DNA from: Gammaproteobacteria bacterium
Lineage (GTDB): Bacteria > Pseudomonadota > Gammaproteobacteria > UBA6429
NCBI GenBank assembly: GCA_003232015.1
Contig: QIKU01000281.1
Coordinates: 1-13,916, forward strand
DNA: 13,916 nucleotides
Reading direction: 5' to 3'
The stretch's first letter is position 1, and every line of letters starts with the position of its first letter. Made by a program: the position numbers and the translations under genes. Under the pieces are notes generated by a model. That model was not told the DNA's origin, made no database searches, and saw only the letters and a list, made by a program, of their open reading frames with translations. This document shows, in pieces, positions 6,429 to 13,916 of the stretch.

Positions 6429-6737
6429 ATGGAAATTCGTAATAACACATCATCAGGTCATGCTGCTTTTTTGCAAAATAAGCAGGTGCGTAGTGTTGAG
6501 CGTACTGCAATTTCAACGTCCGAAACGCAAAGGGTCGAGGCACCACAAACACTCAATATCGGTAAGACACAGCAACCACCCCATTCAAACCATAAGAATG
6601 GTATTGCAAGTTATAAAGTAACGGCTCATGAGCAGCAGCTTGCCCATCAAACAGAAAAAGCAATTGCTTCTTATAATAGAGTAGAAAATAGCCAATATGG
6701 ACAGGAACTGGTTAGCCGCATTGAATTGTTAGTATAA
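6429..6737 (+). CDS. Small hypothetical protein
   Basis: A 102-residue soluble protein without a signal peptide or membrane segment. The first two thirds are polar and low in predicted structure (many S, T, Q, N, H). The last third (KVTAHEQQLAHQTEKAIASY, then NRVENSQYGQELVSRIELLV) looks like one or two helices with a hydrophobic end, which is the part most likely to be conserved. I do not recognise a function. It is divergent from pncC and ends 22 nt before the convergent PilZ gene. The ATG at 6429 has only a weak GAATGAG-type site upstream. The frame at 6364-6621 overlapping it in another phase looks less protein-like. Confidence 0.6.
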   Translation: MEIRNNTSSGHAAFLQNKQVRSVERTAISTSETQRVEAPQTLNIGKTQQPPHSNHKNGIASYKVTAHEQQLAHQTEKAIASYNRVENSQYGQELVSRIELLV

Positions 6738-6759
6738 AATCTTAGCGTTAATACCGTTG

Positions 6760-7089
6760 CTAGTCATCCAGCATCGATTGAATAACCGCACCCACCTCAA
6801 AACCGTCACCATGGCGTTGCTTCATCACCCGAACCACCCTTACTCTTGCATGCAAAGGCCTGGTTAAATCATTAGACGGGACAACCTTAATATCCAGCAA
6901 CGACTCTTTTTCAACCTCATTTTCGGCAATAAACATCAAGCCACGGCCGCTTAAATTTTTTAATATCGCATGCTGATCTAATAATGTTTCAATGGCCACA
7001 TCATCATCCATGTCGTCTGGCATGCCAAAGCTAATTGCGCTGTCCAATGCCACGCGCACAAAATCACGTTTTTCATCATAATTTCGCAA
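6760..7089 (-). CDS. PilZ-domain protein (cyclic di-GMP binding)
   Basis: From a TTG at 7089 this is a 109-residue single PilZ domain. The two c-di-GMP motifs are present: R-x-x-x-R as RDFVR (residues 8-12), and the N-x-S-x-x-G motif as NLSGRG (45-50). Beta-strand pattern follows (HARVRVVRVMKQRHGDGFEVGAVI). Such proteins bind cyclic di-GMP and change motility, adhesion or secretion through a partner; the partner is not identifiable here. The TTG start is supported by a perfect AGGAGG (7097-7102) at 7 nt spacing. The same frame is open back to 7206, but those 39 codons lie largely in an inserted repeat element and are unlikely to be translated. The gene is convergent with a small ORF. Confidence 0.88.
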   Translation of the reverse strand: MRNYDEKRDFVRVALDSAISFGMPDDMDDDVAIETLLDQHAILKNLSGRGLMFIAENEVEKESLLDIKVVPSNDLTRPLHARVRVVRVMKQRHGDGFEVGAVIQSMLDD

Positions 7090-7096
7090 TGTCCTT

Positions 7097-7102
7097 CCTC
7101 CT
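7097..7102 (-). promoter_or_regulatory. Ribosome binding site fixing the PilZ TTG start
   Basis: A perfect AGGAGG on the minus strand is 7 nt before TTG at 7089. It decides this start over the longer in-frame extension to 7206, whose upstream part is repeat sequence. The nearby ATG in TTATGATG is out of frame. Confidence 0.8.
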
Positions 7103-7120
7103 GAATCCTTAATTTTACTA

Positions 7121-7279
7121 GGGGCTGCTGACCTTTCAGGTGTTAGGCTGATTTTGAGATAATTTTTGTCCTGACAAGGCATTTTTTGCGTATCAATGCA
7201 CTCCATTGATAGTAAAAAATAACGCAGGCAGGGCGAAAATTAGCCAAAATCAGACAATAGATGAAAGATCAACAGCCCC
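7121..7279. mobile_element. 159-bp hairpin MITE, TA-flanked (IS630/Tc1-like pattern)
   Basis: The terminal inverted repeats GGGGCTGCTGACCTTTCA (7121-7138) and the complement of 7262-7279 agree at 16 of 18 bases. Similarity between the two halves continues inward, with scattered mismatches, to a central perfect stem ATCAATG/CATTGAT (7192-7198 and 7204-7210, 5-nt loop), so the whole element is one long imperfect palindrome. It is bordered on both sides by TA, within CTAG, which fits the TA duplication made by IS630/Tc1-mariner transposases. It has no coding capacity. It lies 18 bp upstream of the PilZ ribosome binding site and so belongs to that gene's leader or promoter region. Confidence 0.8.
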
Positions 7280-7282
7280 TAG

Positions 7283-7288
7283 AGTATA
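7283..7288 (-). promoter_or_regulatory. -10-like element (TATACT) upstream of the MITE
   Basis: TATACT on the minus strand lies directly outside the MITE end distal to PilZ. Without the element it would stand about 24 nt before the AGGAGG, a normal arrangement, so it may be the original PilZ promoter. No good -35 is seen. Confidence 0.3.
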
Positions 7289-7356
7289 GTATGCAAAAAT
7301 GAAGCCGTCTTTATTTTTACCCCGATTAAGCGTGTTTACGCCTATGGCCGTTATCG

Positions 7357-8346
7357 TTACTGGCTTATTTCATTACCAAGCGGTTTGTTTTTTTCAAAAT
7401 CGCTTAGGCTCAGGAGTGTTGCATCAGCAATATTCTTTAACGCCTCCGCAGTAAAAAAGGCCTGATGCGGGGTAATTAATACATTGGGAAAGCTTAACAG
7501 TGTTTTTAAGTCGGCATCGTCTATCTCTTTATTCGATAAATCCTGAAAGAAAATATTTTGCTCCCACTCATACACGTCCAGCCCAAGATAGCCGATTTGC
7601 CCTGAGCGAAGCCCGCTTATCGCAGCCTGCGTGTCCAGCAATCCGCCTCGGCTAGTGTTAATTAACATCACTCCGCGCTTCATTTTTGATATCGACTCGG
7701 CATTAATAAGGTGACAATTTTCGGCCGTATACGGGCAATGCAGGCTGATAACGTCCGACTGTGATAACAGTGTGTCCATCTCCACGTATTCAACCGACTG
7801 GTTGCAACACTCGCTGTTTTGTACCGGGTCAACGGCCAGTACCCGCATCCCAAGCGCCTGTAGTGAACAAGCCACTAGCGCACCGATACGCCCGGTGCCA
7901 ATTATCCCGGCTGTTTTGCCGTGCATGTCAAACCCTTTTAAACCGTTAAGAGAAAAGTTACCGCTATGCACGCGGTTATCCGCTTCAGGAATGTGACGAT
8001 TCAGCGCAAGCATTAACCCCAGTGTATGTTCCGCTACGGCATAAGGGGAATAAGCGGGAACATTCACGACGTGTATGCCAAGGGCACTCGCCGCGGTAAT
8101 ATCAACGTTGTTGTAACCCGCACAGCGTAAACAAATAAGCCGAACACCGTGTTTAAACAGTTGTTCCAGCAATGGGCTGTCCACAACGTCATTAACAAAA
8201 ACACAGATGGCGGTGGCACCGTTAGCAAGCTGCACCGTTTCTATACTTAGCGGCTGTTTAACAAAAACAAGATCATGACCTGCTACATTGGCCAGATTAA
8301 ACGACTCGATGTCATACGGCTGGGCATTAAACAGGGTCAGCTTCAT
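7357..8346 (-). CDS. ldhA: Fermentative D-lactate dehydrogenase (D-2-hydroxyacid dehydrogenase)
   Basis: A 329-residue cytoplasmic NADH-dependent enzyme reducing pyruvate to D-lactate, the same length as E. coli LdhA and clearly similar along its length (FVND near 50, LRCAGYNNVD near 73-82, VPAYSPYAVAEHTLGLMLALNR near 96-117, NTSRGGLLDTQAAI, LGLDVYEWE, FFQDLSN). The nucleotide-binding motif is GTGRIG (150-155). The catalytic residues are Arg233, Glu262 and His294, each two positions before the E. coli counterparts. The ATG at 8346 has a strong AAGGAGAG site. It lies 74 nt after the hybrid kinase gene on the same strand, with a hairpin between, so it probably has some independent expression. 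A related D-2-hydroxyacid dehydrogenase specificity cannot be fully excluded. Confidence 0.92.
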   Translation of the reverse strand: MKLTLFNAQPYDIESFNLANVAGHDLVFVKQPLSIETVQLANGATAICVFVNDVVDSPLLEQLFKHGVRLICLRCAGYNNVDITAASALGIHVVNVPAYSPYAVAEHTLGLMLALNRHIPEADNRVHSGNFSLNGLKGFDMHGKTAGIIGTGRIGALVACSLQALGMRVLAVDPVQNSECCNQSVEYVEMDTLLSQSDVISLHCPYTAENCHLINAESISKMKRGVMLINTSRGGLLDTQAAISGLRSGQIGYLGLDVYEWEQNIFFQDLSNKEIDDADLKTLLSFPNVLITPHQAFFTAEALKNIADATLLSLSDFEKNKPLGNEISQ

Positions 8347-8402
8347 TTCTATACTCTCCTTAATTTTATTTTTCTTTTAGAAAGTATAGTCGTAAAATTC
8401 CG

Positions 8403-8429
8403 TTCAGGAGGGTGTTACCCTAGGCTGAA
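8403..8429 (-). terminator. Stem-loop overlapping the kinase stop codon
   Basis: The outer arms TTCAG/CTGAA (8403-8407, 8425-8429) and inner arms AGGGT/ACCCT (8409-8413, 8417-8421) form a 10-bp stem with an asymmetric internal loop and a 3-nt loop. It covers the kinase stop codon. Downstream on the minus strand is GGAATTTTACG, only a short T run, so partial termination or mRNA end protection before ldhA is more likely than a full stop. Confidence 0.4.
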
Positions 8430-11400
8430 AACGTATTCAGATTACTGTCATCATCCCGATTTTCATCTTTATTACTATTTTCTGAAGCAGCTGCCACTTT
8501 CATTGCAAGATAGCTTAATAAAACCCGTTCTATATCGGCTCGTTTTACCGGTTTGGTAATATAGTCGTCCATACCGGCTGCAAGGCATTTTTCCCGATCA
8601 CCTTCCATTGCATTGGCAGTAAAGGCCACTATCGGGGTGGGGTTTTTATTATGCTGGATTTTTTCATACTGGATTTTTTCATACTGGCGTATTTTTTGAC
8701 TGGCTTCAAAACCATCCATTTCCGGCATCTGACAATCCATAAAAATAAGATCGTAGTTATTTGTCTTAAAATATTGCACCGCTTCTACACCATTAACGGC
8801 GGAGGTAATGGTTGCGCCATAGCTTTGTAAAATCGCGGTTGCGACCATCTGGTTCACTGCATTATCTTCTACCAGTAAAATTTCCGTATTCTCAAGCGTA
8901 AATTTCTCGACCGGTTTTACACTCGCTTCTTGCAAGGTGTGACGTGTGACCAAACCAATGTCCTGTGCATTTTGTTTCGCATGCCACAGAGCAGAGAGCA
9001 ACTTTGGCAATTCCTGAGAATAGGTAGGTTTGATTAAATAACCGTTAAAGCCAAGCTGATGCATTTTATGGCTATCACCTTTGTTCGGTGAACTGGTCAT
9101 TAACACTAACTGTAACGCAGACAAATCCGGTTGTGCTTTAATTTGTTGAGCGAGTGCCGCGCCATCCATGTCGGGCATTTGAAAATCGGTAATCACAAAA
9201 TCAAACGGAATACCTGCTTTTACGGCTGCCTGTAACACCTCCACTACCGTCACGGGTGAATCAAGTGTTTTAACTTCTATCTCATAGGCGGCTAACTGCT
9301 CCAGGTAAATCATCCGTGCAACTTCATTATCGTCCACCAATAAACAACGTAAACTAGCCAGTTGTTTAAAATCATCAAGTTTGATGGCAGTGCGCTGTTT
9401 GTCACTGTGACTCAGTTTTACGGTAAACCAGAAAGTCGAGCCTTGCCCTACTTCACTATCAAGCCCAATCTCGCCACCCATTAGTTCAGCAAGCTGTTTA
9501 CATATCGCTAAGCCCAAGCCCGTGCCGCCATAATGTCGGGTAGTTGAACTGTCGGCTTGTTCAAATTGTTGAAAAACAGCATCGAGTTTATCTACAGTAA
9601 TACCGATGCCGGTATCCTGTACTGAAATACGCAACATGCTATCCTGATGTTGTCTACCCTCCGCGTGCGCCGGTTCATCTAACTCAACGGTTAACAATAC
9701 CGAACCCGCGTTGGTAAATTTTACCGCATTACTCAGCAAGTTAAGCATCACTTGCCGGATCCGCCCTGGGTCGCCTTTAAAATGCCGCGCCGTATCCGGC
9801 ACATAGCGCAGTAACATTTCGATATTTTTTTCACGACACTTCAGTGCCAGCATATCTGCAACTTCTTCGGCCAGTAATTGTAAATCAAAATCAATTATTT
9901 CAAGCTCCATCTTACCGGCTTCAATTTTTGAAAAGTCTAAAATATCATTAATTAAATTTAGCAGCGCTTCCGCAGAAGACAGGGTTGTATTGGCGTAGTT
10001 CTGTTGTTTGCTATTAAGCTCAGTGTCGAGCAATAAGCCTGTTGCTCCAATAATACCGTTCATCGGAGTGCGAATTTCGTGGCTCATATTGGCAAGAAAG
10101 TCCGACTTTAGACGAGTCGCCTCTTCAGCCGCTTCTTTTGCCTGCAACATGGCGGCCTCGGCTCTTTTAGTCAGGGTAATATCGGTTCGAAGTGCAATAT
10201 AACTTTGTGGTTTACCGTCTTTATCCATAAACGGCACAATGGTGGTTGCCAGCCAGTATAAATATCCGGCCTTGGCCTTATTACACACTTCACCGTGCCA
10301 GACGTTGCCACTGGCGATGGTGCGGTACATATCCTGAAAAAAAGCCACATCATGGTAACTGGAATTGAGGAGCCGGTGATTTTTTCCCAACAGTTCATCT
10401 TTGCTATAGCCGCTGATTTCACAAAATTTCTCATTGGCATAGGTAATATCACCCTGCACATTGGTAATGGCAACAATGGAATGTTGATCCAGTGCAAATT
10501 TTTGCTCAGCTAATTTATCCAGTGCATCTTGGGTCTGTTGCGCCCGTTGCAGTAATTCATATTCATGCGCCTGTCGCACTTGCACCATATGGTTAAAGGC
10601 CTCGGCCAGCTTGCCAATTTCATTATCAGTACTAATATCGACCTGCTGGTTCAATTTACCTGCAGCCACTTCCATGCTCGCATCTGCCAGGCGAATGAGT
10701 GGCCGGGTAATACGCCGAGCCAGATAAATGGCCAGTAGCACCACCAGCACACTGGTTAACAAAAGCATTATAAGTACAACATTTCCCTGTTTATAAGCAC
10801 CTGCCAGTGCCTCATCCCGATCTATTTCGCTAATAAGCACCCAGTTCACCCCCGACAACCTGATGACCTGGTGTAAACCAATCACCTGTTTACCTTTGGG
10901 GCCGGGATATTCAAAAGCAGATTTTTGCACATTATCCCGATGCTCAACCTTCTCGTGGCGTTGCCAGAGCTGAAACTGTTGGGTATCAATGCGTTGTAAT
11001 ATGCTGTTCGCTGTTTCGTCATGGCTCACCGGGGTACGTGCCAAACCATCCGCCCCTACCAGATAATGCGTCAGGGAACTGCCACTGTCCTGTACCTGCA
11101 CTAATTTAATGAGTCTCTTCAGACGCAACTGTATGGCAAACGCACCAATAATGTTTCCGGTGTTATCCAGTACAGGTGCGGCAATAAAACCGATTAATAG
11201 ATCCGTATCAACACCGTGGCGGCGAAAATCAGAAAATTGAGCCTCACCGGTTTTCAAACTGGCTTTAACTATTTGGGCAAATCCGGTGCCAGCATAAAGC
11301 CCCATAAAAAGATTACTACCCAGATTATCGTCACCAAGAACCGAGTACAAAATATTACCCTGGGTGTCGATCAAAAACAGGTCATCCATATAATCATAAC

Positions 11401-11800
11401 GGTGGGTCAGGGTAATGAGATCCTTTTGCCGTTCATCCACCAGCAAAGCCCAGGCATACGTCTTTACAAAGTCAGCCGGGGGCTGACTGCTTGTTTGCAA
11501 CCCCTGCCGCAAGGCTGTCAGAAATTCAACATTGCGGCTGTTTTCAGCCTGACCATTTAAATCCATAAAACGATAGCTGAACCAGGTTTTAATAAAGATA
11601 GCTTTCTGTTGAGCTTCTCGCTCCAGTTCATGCATCACCGTTTCTGTCAGGCTCTTTTCCATCTGACGATAACCAATCACCGAGGTAACAGACAGAGGCA
11701 ATAGCGCCAACAACAAAAACCATAACAACAAACTACGCCCAAGAGAGGTAAATTTTTTCTCCTCCTTGCCATTATTAATTTGCTTTACAGCCTCGTTCAC
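8420..11800 (-). CDS. Hybrid sensor histidine kinase: Cache-like sensor, HAMP, PAS, HisKA, HATPase, two receivers
   Basis: From GTG at 11800 the protein has 1126 residues; an in-frame TTG at 11833 would add 11. Neither start has a clear ribosome site. The order is TM 22-43, a periplasmic dCache-like domain to about 335, TM 341-362, HAMP 363-414, a short coiled coil, PAS plus PAC about 434-544 ([21 protein letters not shown]), HisKA with His574 ([10 protein letters not shown]), HATPase with [16 protein letters not shown] and [12 protein letters not shown]1 with Asp872 ([12 protein letters not shown]) and REC2 with Asp1022 ([11 protein letters not shown], then ITKP). All phosphorylation residues are intact. 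There is no HPt domain, so the phosphoryl group probably passes to a separate HPt protein. A solute-binding protein gene ends 72 nt upstream on the same strand and may supply the ligand signal. The output response is not visible here. Confidence 0.95.
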   Translation of the reverse strand: MNEAVKQINNGKEEKKFTSLGRSLLLWFLLLALLPLSVTSVIGYRQMEKSLTETVMHELEREAQQKAIFIKTWFSYRFMDLNGQAENSRNVEFLTALRQGLQTSSQPPADFVKTYAWALLVDERQKDLITLTHRYDYMDDLFLIDTQGNILYSVLGDDNLGSNLFMGLYAGTGFAQIVKASLKTGEAQFSDFRRHGVDTDLLIGFIAAPVLDNTGNIIGAFAIQLRLKRLIKLVQVQDSGSSLTHYLVGADGLARTPVSHDETANSILQRIDTQQFQLWQRHEKVEHRDNVQKSAFEYPGPKGKQVIGLHQVIRLSGVNWVLISEIDRDEALAGAYKQGNVVLIMLLLTSVLVVLLAIYLARRITRPLIRLADASMEVAAGKLNQQVDISTDNEIGKLAEAFNHMVQVRQAHEYELLQRAQQTQDALDKLAEQKFALDQHSIVAITNVQGDITYANEKFCEISGYSKDELLGKNHRLLNSSYHDVAFFQDMYRTIASGNVWHGEVCNKAKAGYLYWLATTIVPFMDKDGKPQSYIALRTDITLTKRAEAAMLQAKEAAEEATRLKSDFLANMSHEIRTPMNGIIGATGLLLDTELNSKQQNYANTTLSSAEALLNLINDILDFSKIEAGKMELEIIDFDLQLLAEEVADMLALKCREKNIEMLLRYVPDTARHFKGDPGRIRQVMLNLLSNAVKFTNAGSVLLTVELDEPAHAEGRQHQDSMLRISVQDTGIGITVDKLDAVFQQFEQADSSTTRHYGGTGLGLAICKQLAELMGGEIGLDSEVGQGSTFWFTVKLSHSDKQRTAIKLDDFKQLASLRCLLVDDNEVARMIYLEQLAAYEIEVKTLDSPVTVVEVLQAAVKAGIPFDFVITDFQMPDMDGAALAQQIKAQPDLSALQLVLMTSSPNKGDSHKMHQLGFNGYLIKPTYSQELPKLLSALWHAKQNAQDIGLVTRHTLQEASVKPVEKFTLENTEILLVEDNAVNQMVATAILQSYGATITSAVNGVEAVQYFKTNNYDLIFMDCQMPEMDGFEASQKIRQYEKIQYEKIQHNKNPTPIVAFTANAMEGDREKCLAAGMDDYITKPVKRADIERVLLSYLAMKVAAASENSNKDENRDDDSNLNTFSA
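8654..8683 (-). repeat. 15-bp perfect tandem duplication inside the second receiver
   Basis: The unit CTGGATTTTTTCATA occurs twice in direct tandem (8654-8668, 8669-8683), followed by a partial third start (CTGG). In the protein it gives [11 protein letters not shown]. It keeps the reading frame and lengthens the loop or helix after the phosphoacceptor region, before [13 protein letters not shown]. It looks like a recent slippage event. Confidence 0.8.
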
Positions 11801-11872
11801 GTACAGGCTACCTATACAACCAACAAGGCACAAAGGCTCTGTTTAAATATATGATAACGACAGCCTTATTCA

Positions 11873-12985
11873 TCACGGAATCGCTTTGCTGTCAAAACGC
11901 ATATCGGCAAAGGCGTCAATGTCCACCGATCTTTTCAAAATACCGCCTTCGACTGCTAAATCCATAATTTGCTTTAAGCCGCCTTTATCAATATTCAGGT
12001 ATTCATAATTAATCACCTTTAAGTCAGGATTGAGGCTGGCAATAATGGCCTCACGAGTATGTGCCGGGATATGTTTTCGCACAATAGTCACAATGGCTTC
12101 AAGTAACTTGCCACCGACTTTCCTGGCACGTTCAATATCGGCACCGGCCTTGCGGATATAAAACATTACTTCTTTGAGTGCATGATATTTATTAGCAATG
12201 GCCTTATCCGTGGCCAGAGCAATGCACTCAACATGGCCATGTGGCCATGGCATTACATCCTTTGAATACCAGGCCACATGGCCAAAGCCACCGGTTTCCA
12301 CTACATCCGCCCAGGGCAAAGACTGCTCAAAAGCAGCAGCAGTTGCACGATTACTTTTACTCTTGATAAATGTTGGCGACTCAGGCGGCGGTACAGCAAT
12401 GGCCAGCACCTCGGCTTGTTGATTATGGGTTAAGCTCAGACGCGCACCATACTTTTTAAGATAGCGGTATAACACAACCGTATGCGTTGCCAATAAATGT
12501 GGCATACCAATTTCAGTGGGGCGACCAGTTTTTGAATAAATGGCCTTCAATGCAGCGGCCACTTTTTCATCCGGCTTACGATCCTTCCGCTGTTTCGGTA
12601 GCTGTACCTTTTTATTGAGTAAGTCATTAATTGCCAATGCATTACCATCGCGGTGCATCAACCCAATCCAGCGAAAATGTGGTTTCTGGTTATACATATC
12701 CATTGCCAGCGGGCTCATCACATAAGCCATATCCACTTCGCCAGACTGGAAATAGGCACGCAGTAAATCCCAGTTTTTCATCTGCTGAATTTGAAAGTCA
12801 GCATGCTTCATTTTATGCCGATAACGCTCATACGCGACTAATGCGGCATAATGGTCGGCCAGAGGAATATAGAGGGCTTTAATAACCCGCCTGTTAGCTG
12901 TAGATGCCGCAAATACAACCGAAAACCCGCAATAAAAAACCAGTATCAGACTGACAAACACTCGCTGAATATATCTATTTTCCAT
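11873..12985 (-). CDS. Periplasmic solute-binding protein (NMT1/nitrate-taurine-bicarbonate type), orphan
   Basis: A 370-residue protein from ATG at 12985. Residues 1-26 are a signal peptide (VFVSLILVFYCGFSVVFA, cut before AS). The mature part begins with a beta strand (VIKALYIPLADHYAALVAYERY) and continues NWDLLRAYFQSGEVDMAYVMSPLAMDMY and FRWIGLMHRDGNAL, the type II binding-protein pattern of the NMT1/SsuA/NrtA group; the C-terminal lobe is helical. The ligand is not readable. AAAAGG (12994-12999) at 8 nt spacing supports the ATG over the GTG at 12994, which overlaps that site. No permease or ATPase gene is adjacent. The next gene on the same strand is the hybrid kinase, 72 nt away, so the protein more likely serves sensing than transport; that role is inferred. 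Confidence 0.85.
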   Translation of the reverse strand: MENRYIQRVFVSLILVFYCGFSVVFAASTANRRVIKALYIPLADHYAALVAYERYRHKMKHADFQIQQMKNWDLLRAYFQSGEVDMAYVMSPLAMDMYNQKPHFRWIGLMHRDGNALAINDLLNKKVQLPKQRKDRKPDEKVAAALKAIYSKTGRPTEIGMPHLLATHTVVLYRYLKKYGARLSLTHNQQAEVLAIAVPPPESPTFIKSKSNRATAAAFEQSLPWADVVETGGFGHVAWYSKDVMPWPHGHVECIALATDKAIANKYHALKEVMFYIRKAGADIERARKVGGKLLEAIVTIVRKHIPAHTREAIIASLNPDLKVINYEYLNIDKGGLKQIMDLAVEGGILKRSVDIDAFADMRFDSKAIP

Positions 12986-13059
12986 GTCCGTCACCTTTTG
13001 CTATTAACAAGCTTATATATCGGACAAATCAAAGCCAGCTTTAGAGTTTTGGGGGATAT

Positions 13060-13090
13060 TATAAAAACAAATAAAGCCAAACAGGCTATA
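13060..13090 (-). terminator. Rho-independent terminator after the unrecognised 265-residue gene
   Basis: On the minus strand TATAGCC and GGCTTTA (one mismatch; core AGCC/GGCT at 13084-13087 and 13075-13078) enclose a TGTTT loop, followed by a T-rich tract (TTATTTGTTTTTAT). It starts 16 nt after the stop at 13107 and separates that gene from the solute-binding protein gene. Confidence 0.65.
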
Positions 13091-13106
13091 TACTCAACAT
13101 AACGAT

Positions 13107-13904
13107 TTAAAGCGCAGAATGAATTACCTTACCGGTTTTTGGATCTAAAAAATTAAAATGTACCACGGCATCAAAAAGTGGTGTTTTTTTGATCTTGTAT
13201 TGATAGTCATAGTGTTTATCGCTCTTAATAACTTCTAGCTCTGCCAGTCCCAAGAATACTAAAAAGTGCTTACATGCCCTTGAGTAATAACAACGGCGCA
13301 AATCTTCTTCTGGTGTGGAGTATGATGAGCCTTCCATTTCATCAACCACCATAGGGAAAGCGCGTAAAAAATCATCTTCATAGACAGAAGTAAACGTCAT
13401 TTTCTCACCATGCTGTTTCAACAAATACAGGGTAAACAAAAACGATTGCTGTATAAAGGGAACATCATTGTAGTGATCCCAATAGCTCCAATTAAACTCA
13501 CGACAATAGGTTTTAAAAATAATGGGGTAAAGTCCTTTTAACCCTGATTTGCTTGCAATTTTTTGATATTTTTTAGTCACATAGAAGCGCCCCCTGGTTT
13601 TGCGAAGAAATCCTGCCAACTCAAGAATAACGCGCGTTACATGCAATTCAAAAAAATCATCTTCTTTGTTCACCTTGTGAAAGGAAGCGAAAGTATCATC
13701 AGCATATAATTTGCTGTAATCATCCCATATTTCTCTACAGAGTTTTTGAGGTAGTCCGCCCCTGGCTTTTGTTGCCGTTAATCCCTTATCATCAATAGCT
13801 GAAATAATACCCTGCACTAACATCAAAATGGGGGCATCAGGCTCTATGGGTAATTGTTCTGTAAACTGAAAAAGCTCAGGTGTCTCATAGGCAAAATTAA
13901 GCAT
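13107..13904 (-). CDS. Unrecognised cytoplasmic protein, possibly extending past the right edge
   Basis: A 265-residue protein from ATG at 13904; the frame stays open to the window edge, so the true start could lie beyond and the gene may be 5' partial. I cannot name the family. It is soluble, without signal peptide or TM segments. Visible features: a helix-rich N-terminus with LTATKARGGLPQKL near 42-55; an LELAGFLRKTRGRFYVTKKYQKIA segment (93-116) that resembles a winged-helix recognition helix and wing; an aromatic centre (FKTYCREFNWSYWDHYNDVPFIQQ, about 129-152); and a second winged-helix-like C-terminus (CKHFLVFLGLAELEVIK, then YQYKIKKTPLFDAVVHF). Two helix-wing units suggest a nucleic-acid or protein interaction role, which is inference. 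A terminator follows it. Confidence 0.75.
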   Translation of the reverse strand: MLNFAYETPELFQFTEQLPIEPDAPILMLVQGIISAIDDKGLTATKARGGLPQKLCREIWDDYSKLYADDTFASFHKVNKEDDFFELHVTRVILELAGFLRKTRGRFYVTKKYQKIASKSGLKGLYPIIFKTYCREFNWSYWDHYNDVPFIQQSFLFTLYLLKQHGEKMTFTSVYEDDFLRAFPMVVDEMEGSSYSTPEEDLRRCYYSRACKHFLVFLGLAELEVIKSDKHYDYQYKIKKTPLFDAVVHFNFLDPKTGKVIHSAL

Positions 13905-13916
13905 TCGATAAACTTG

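Noticed and set aside
6364..6621. 85-codon plus-strand frame overlapping the small ORF at 6429
   Set aside because: It overlaps a frame with better protein-like composition and has no ribosome binding site or recognisable pattern.
7090..7206. Longer PilZ protein starting at 7206 with 39 extra N-terminal residues
   Set aside because: Those codons fall mainly inside the MITE, and a perfect AGGAGG stands before the TTG at 7089.
13031..13042. AAAGC-CA-GCTTT palindrome upstream of the solute-binding gene
   Set aside because: The loop is too short for a hairpin and there is no promoter placement or second copy to support an operator.

Overview
The window looks like chromosome of a low- to mid-GC gammaproteobacterium. 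The evidence is a recA-recX pair with a pncC-type gene upstream on the same strand, an E. coli-like fermentative D-lactate dehydrogenase, a PilZ protein, and a large hybrid sensor kinase. The genus cannot be read from the sequence. Nearly everything is on the minus strand. The plus-strand genes are the WYL regulator, one small conserved-looking ORF and one doubtful ORF. I see no tRNA, rRNA, CRISPR array or intact transposase.

Reading from the right edge leftward, in the direction of minus-strand transcription: an unrecognised 265-residue protein that may continue past the window, with a good terminator behind it; a secreted solute-binding protein directly followed by a 1126-residue hybrid histidine kinase (Cache-like sensor, HAMP, PAS, HisKA, HATPase, two receivers), probably a two-gene sensory unit; ldhA; a 159-bp hairpin MITE inserted between the promoter and ribosome binding site of a PilZ gene; the PilZ gene; a convergent small ORF (plus); and pncC.

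In E. coli and many relatives pncC sits beside recA. Here about 3.3 kb separates them. That stretch holds a Sec-signal DUF6795-like protein and a class 3 lipase (minus strand, probably one operon, flanked by two copies of a REP-like repeat), then a BrxR/CapW-type WYL repressor (plus strand) divergent from recA. It reads as an accessory insertion between two core genes. The lipase and its exported partner could be a toxin-immunity style pair, and the WYL protein belongs to a family known for controlling phage-defence loci.

At the left end, recA and recX are followed closely by a PDZ-like, multi-TM membrane sensor cut by the window edge. The recA promoter is readable (TTGACA, 17 bp, TATTGT). 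It carries only a degenerate LexA-like box over the -10.

The observations most worth a second look are the full-length hairpin MITE in the PilZ leader, the lipase/DUF6795 pair between repeats, the WYL regulator divergent from recA with a palindrome in its leader, and the solute-binding protein/kinase pair.
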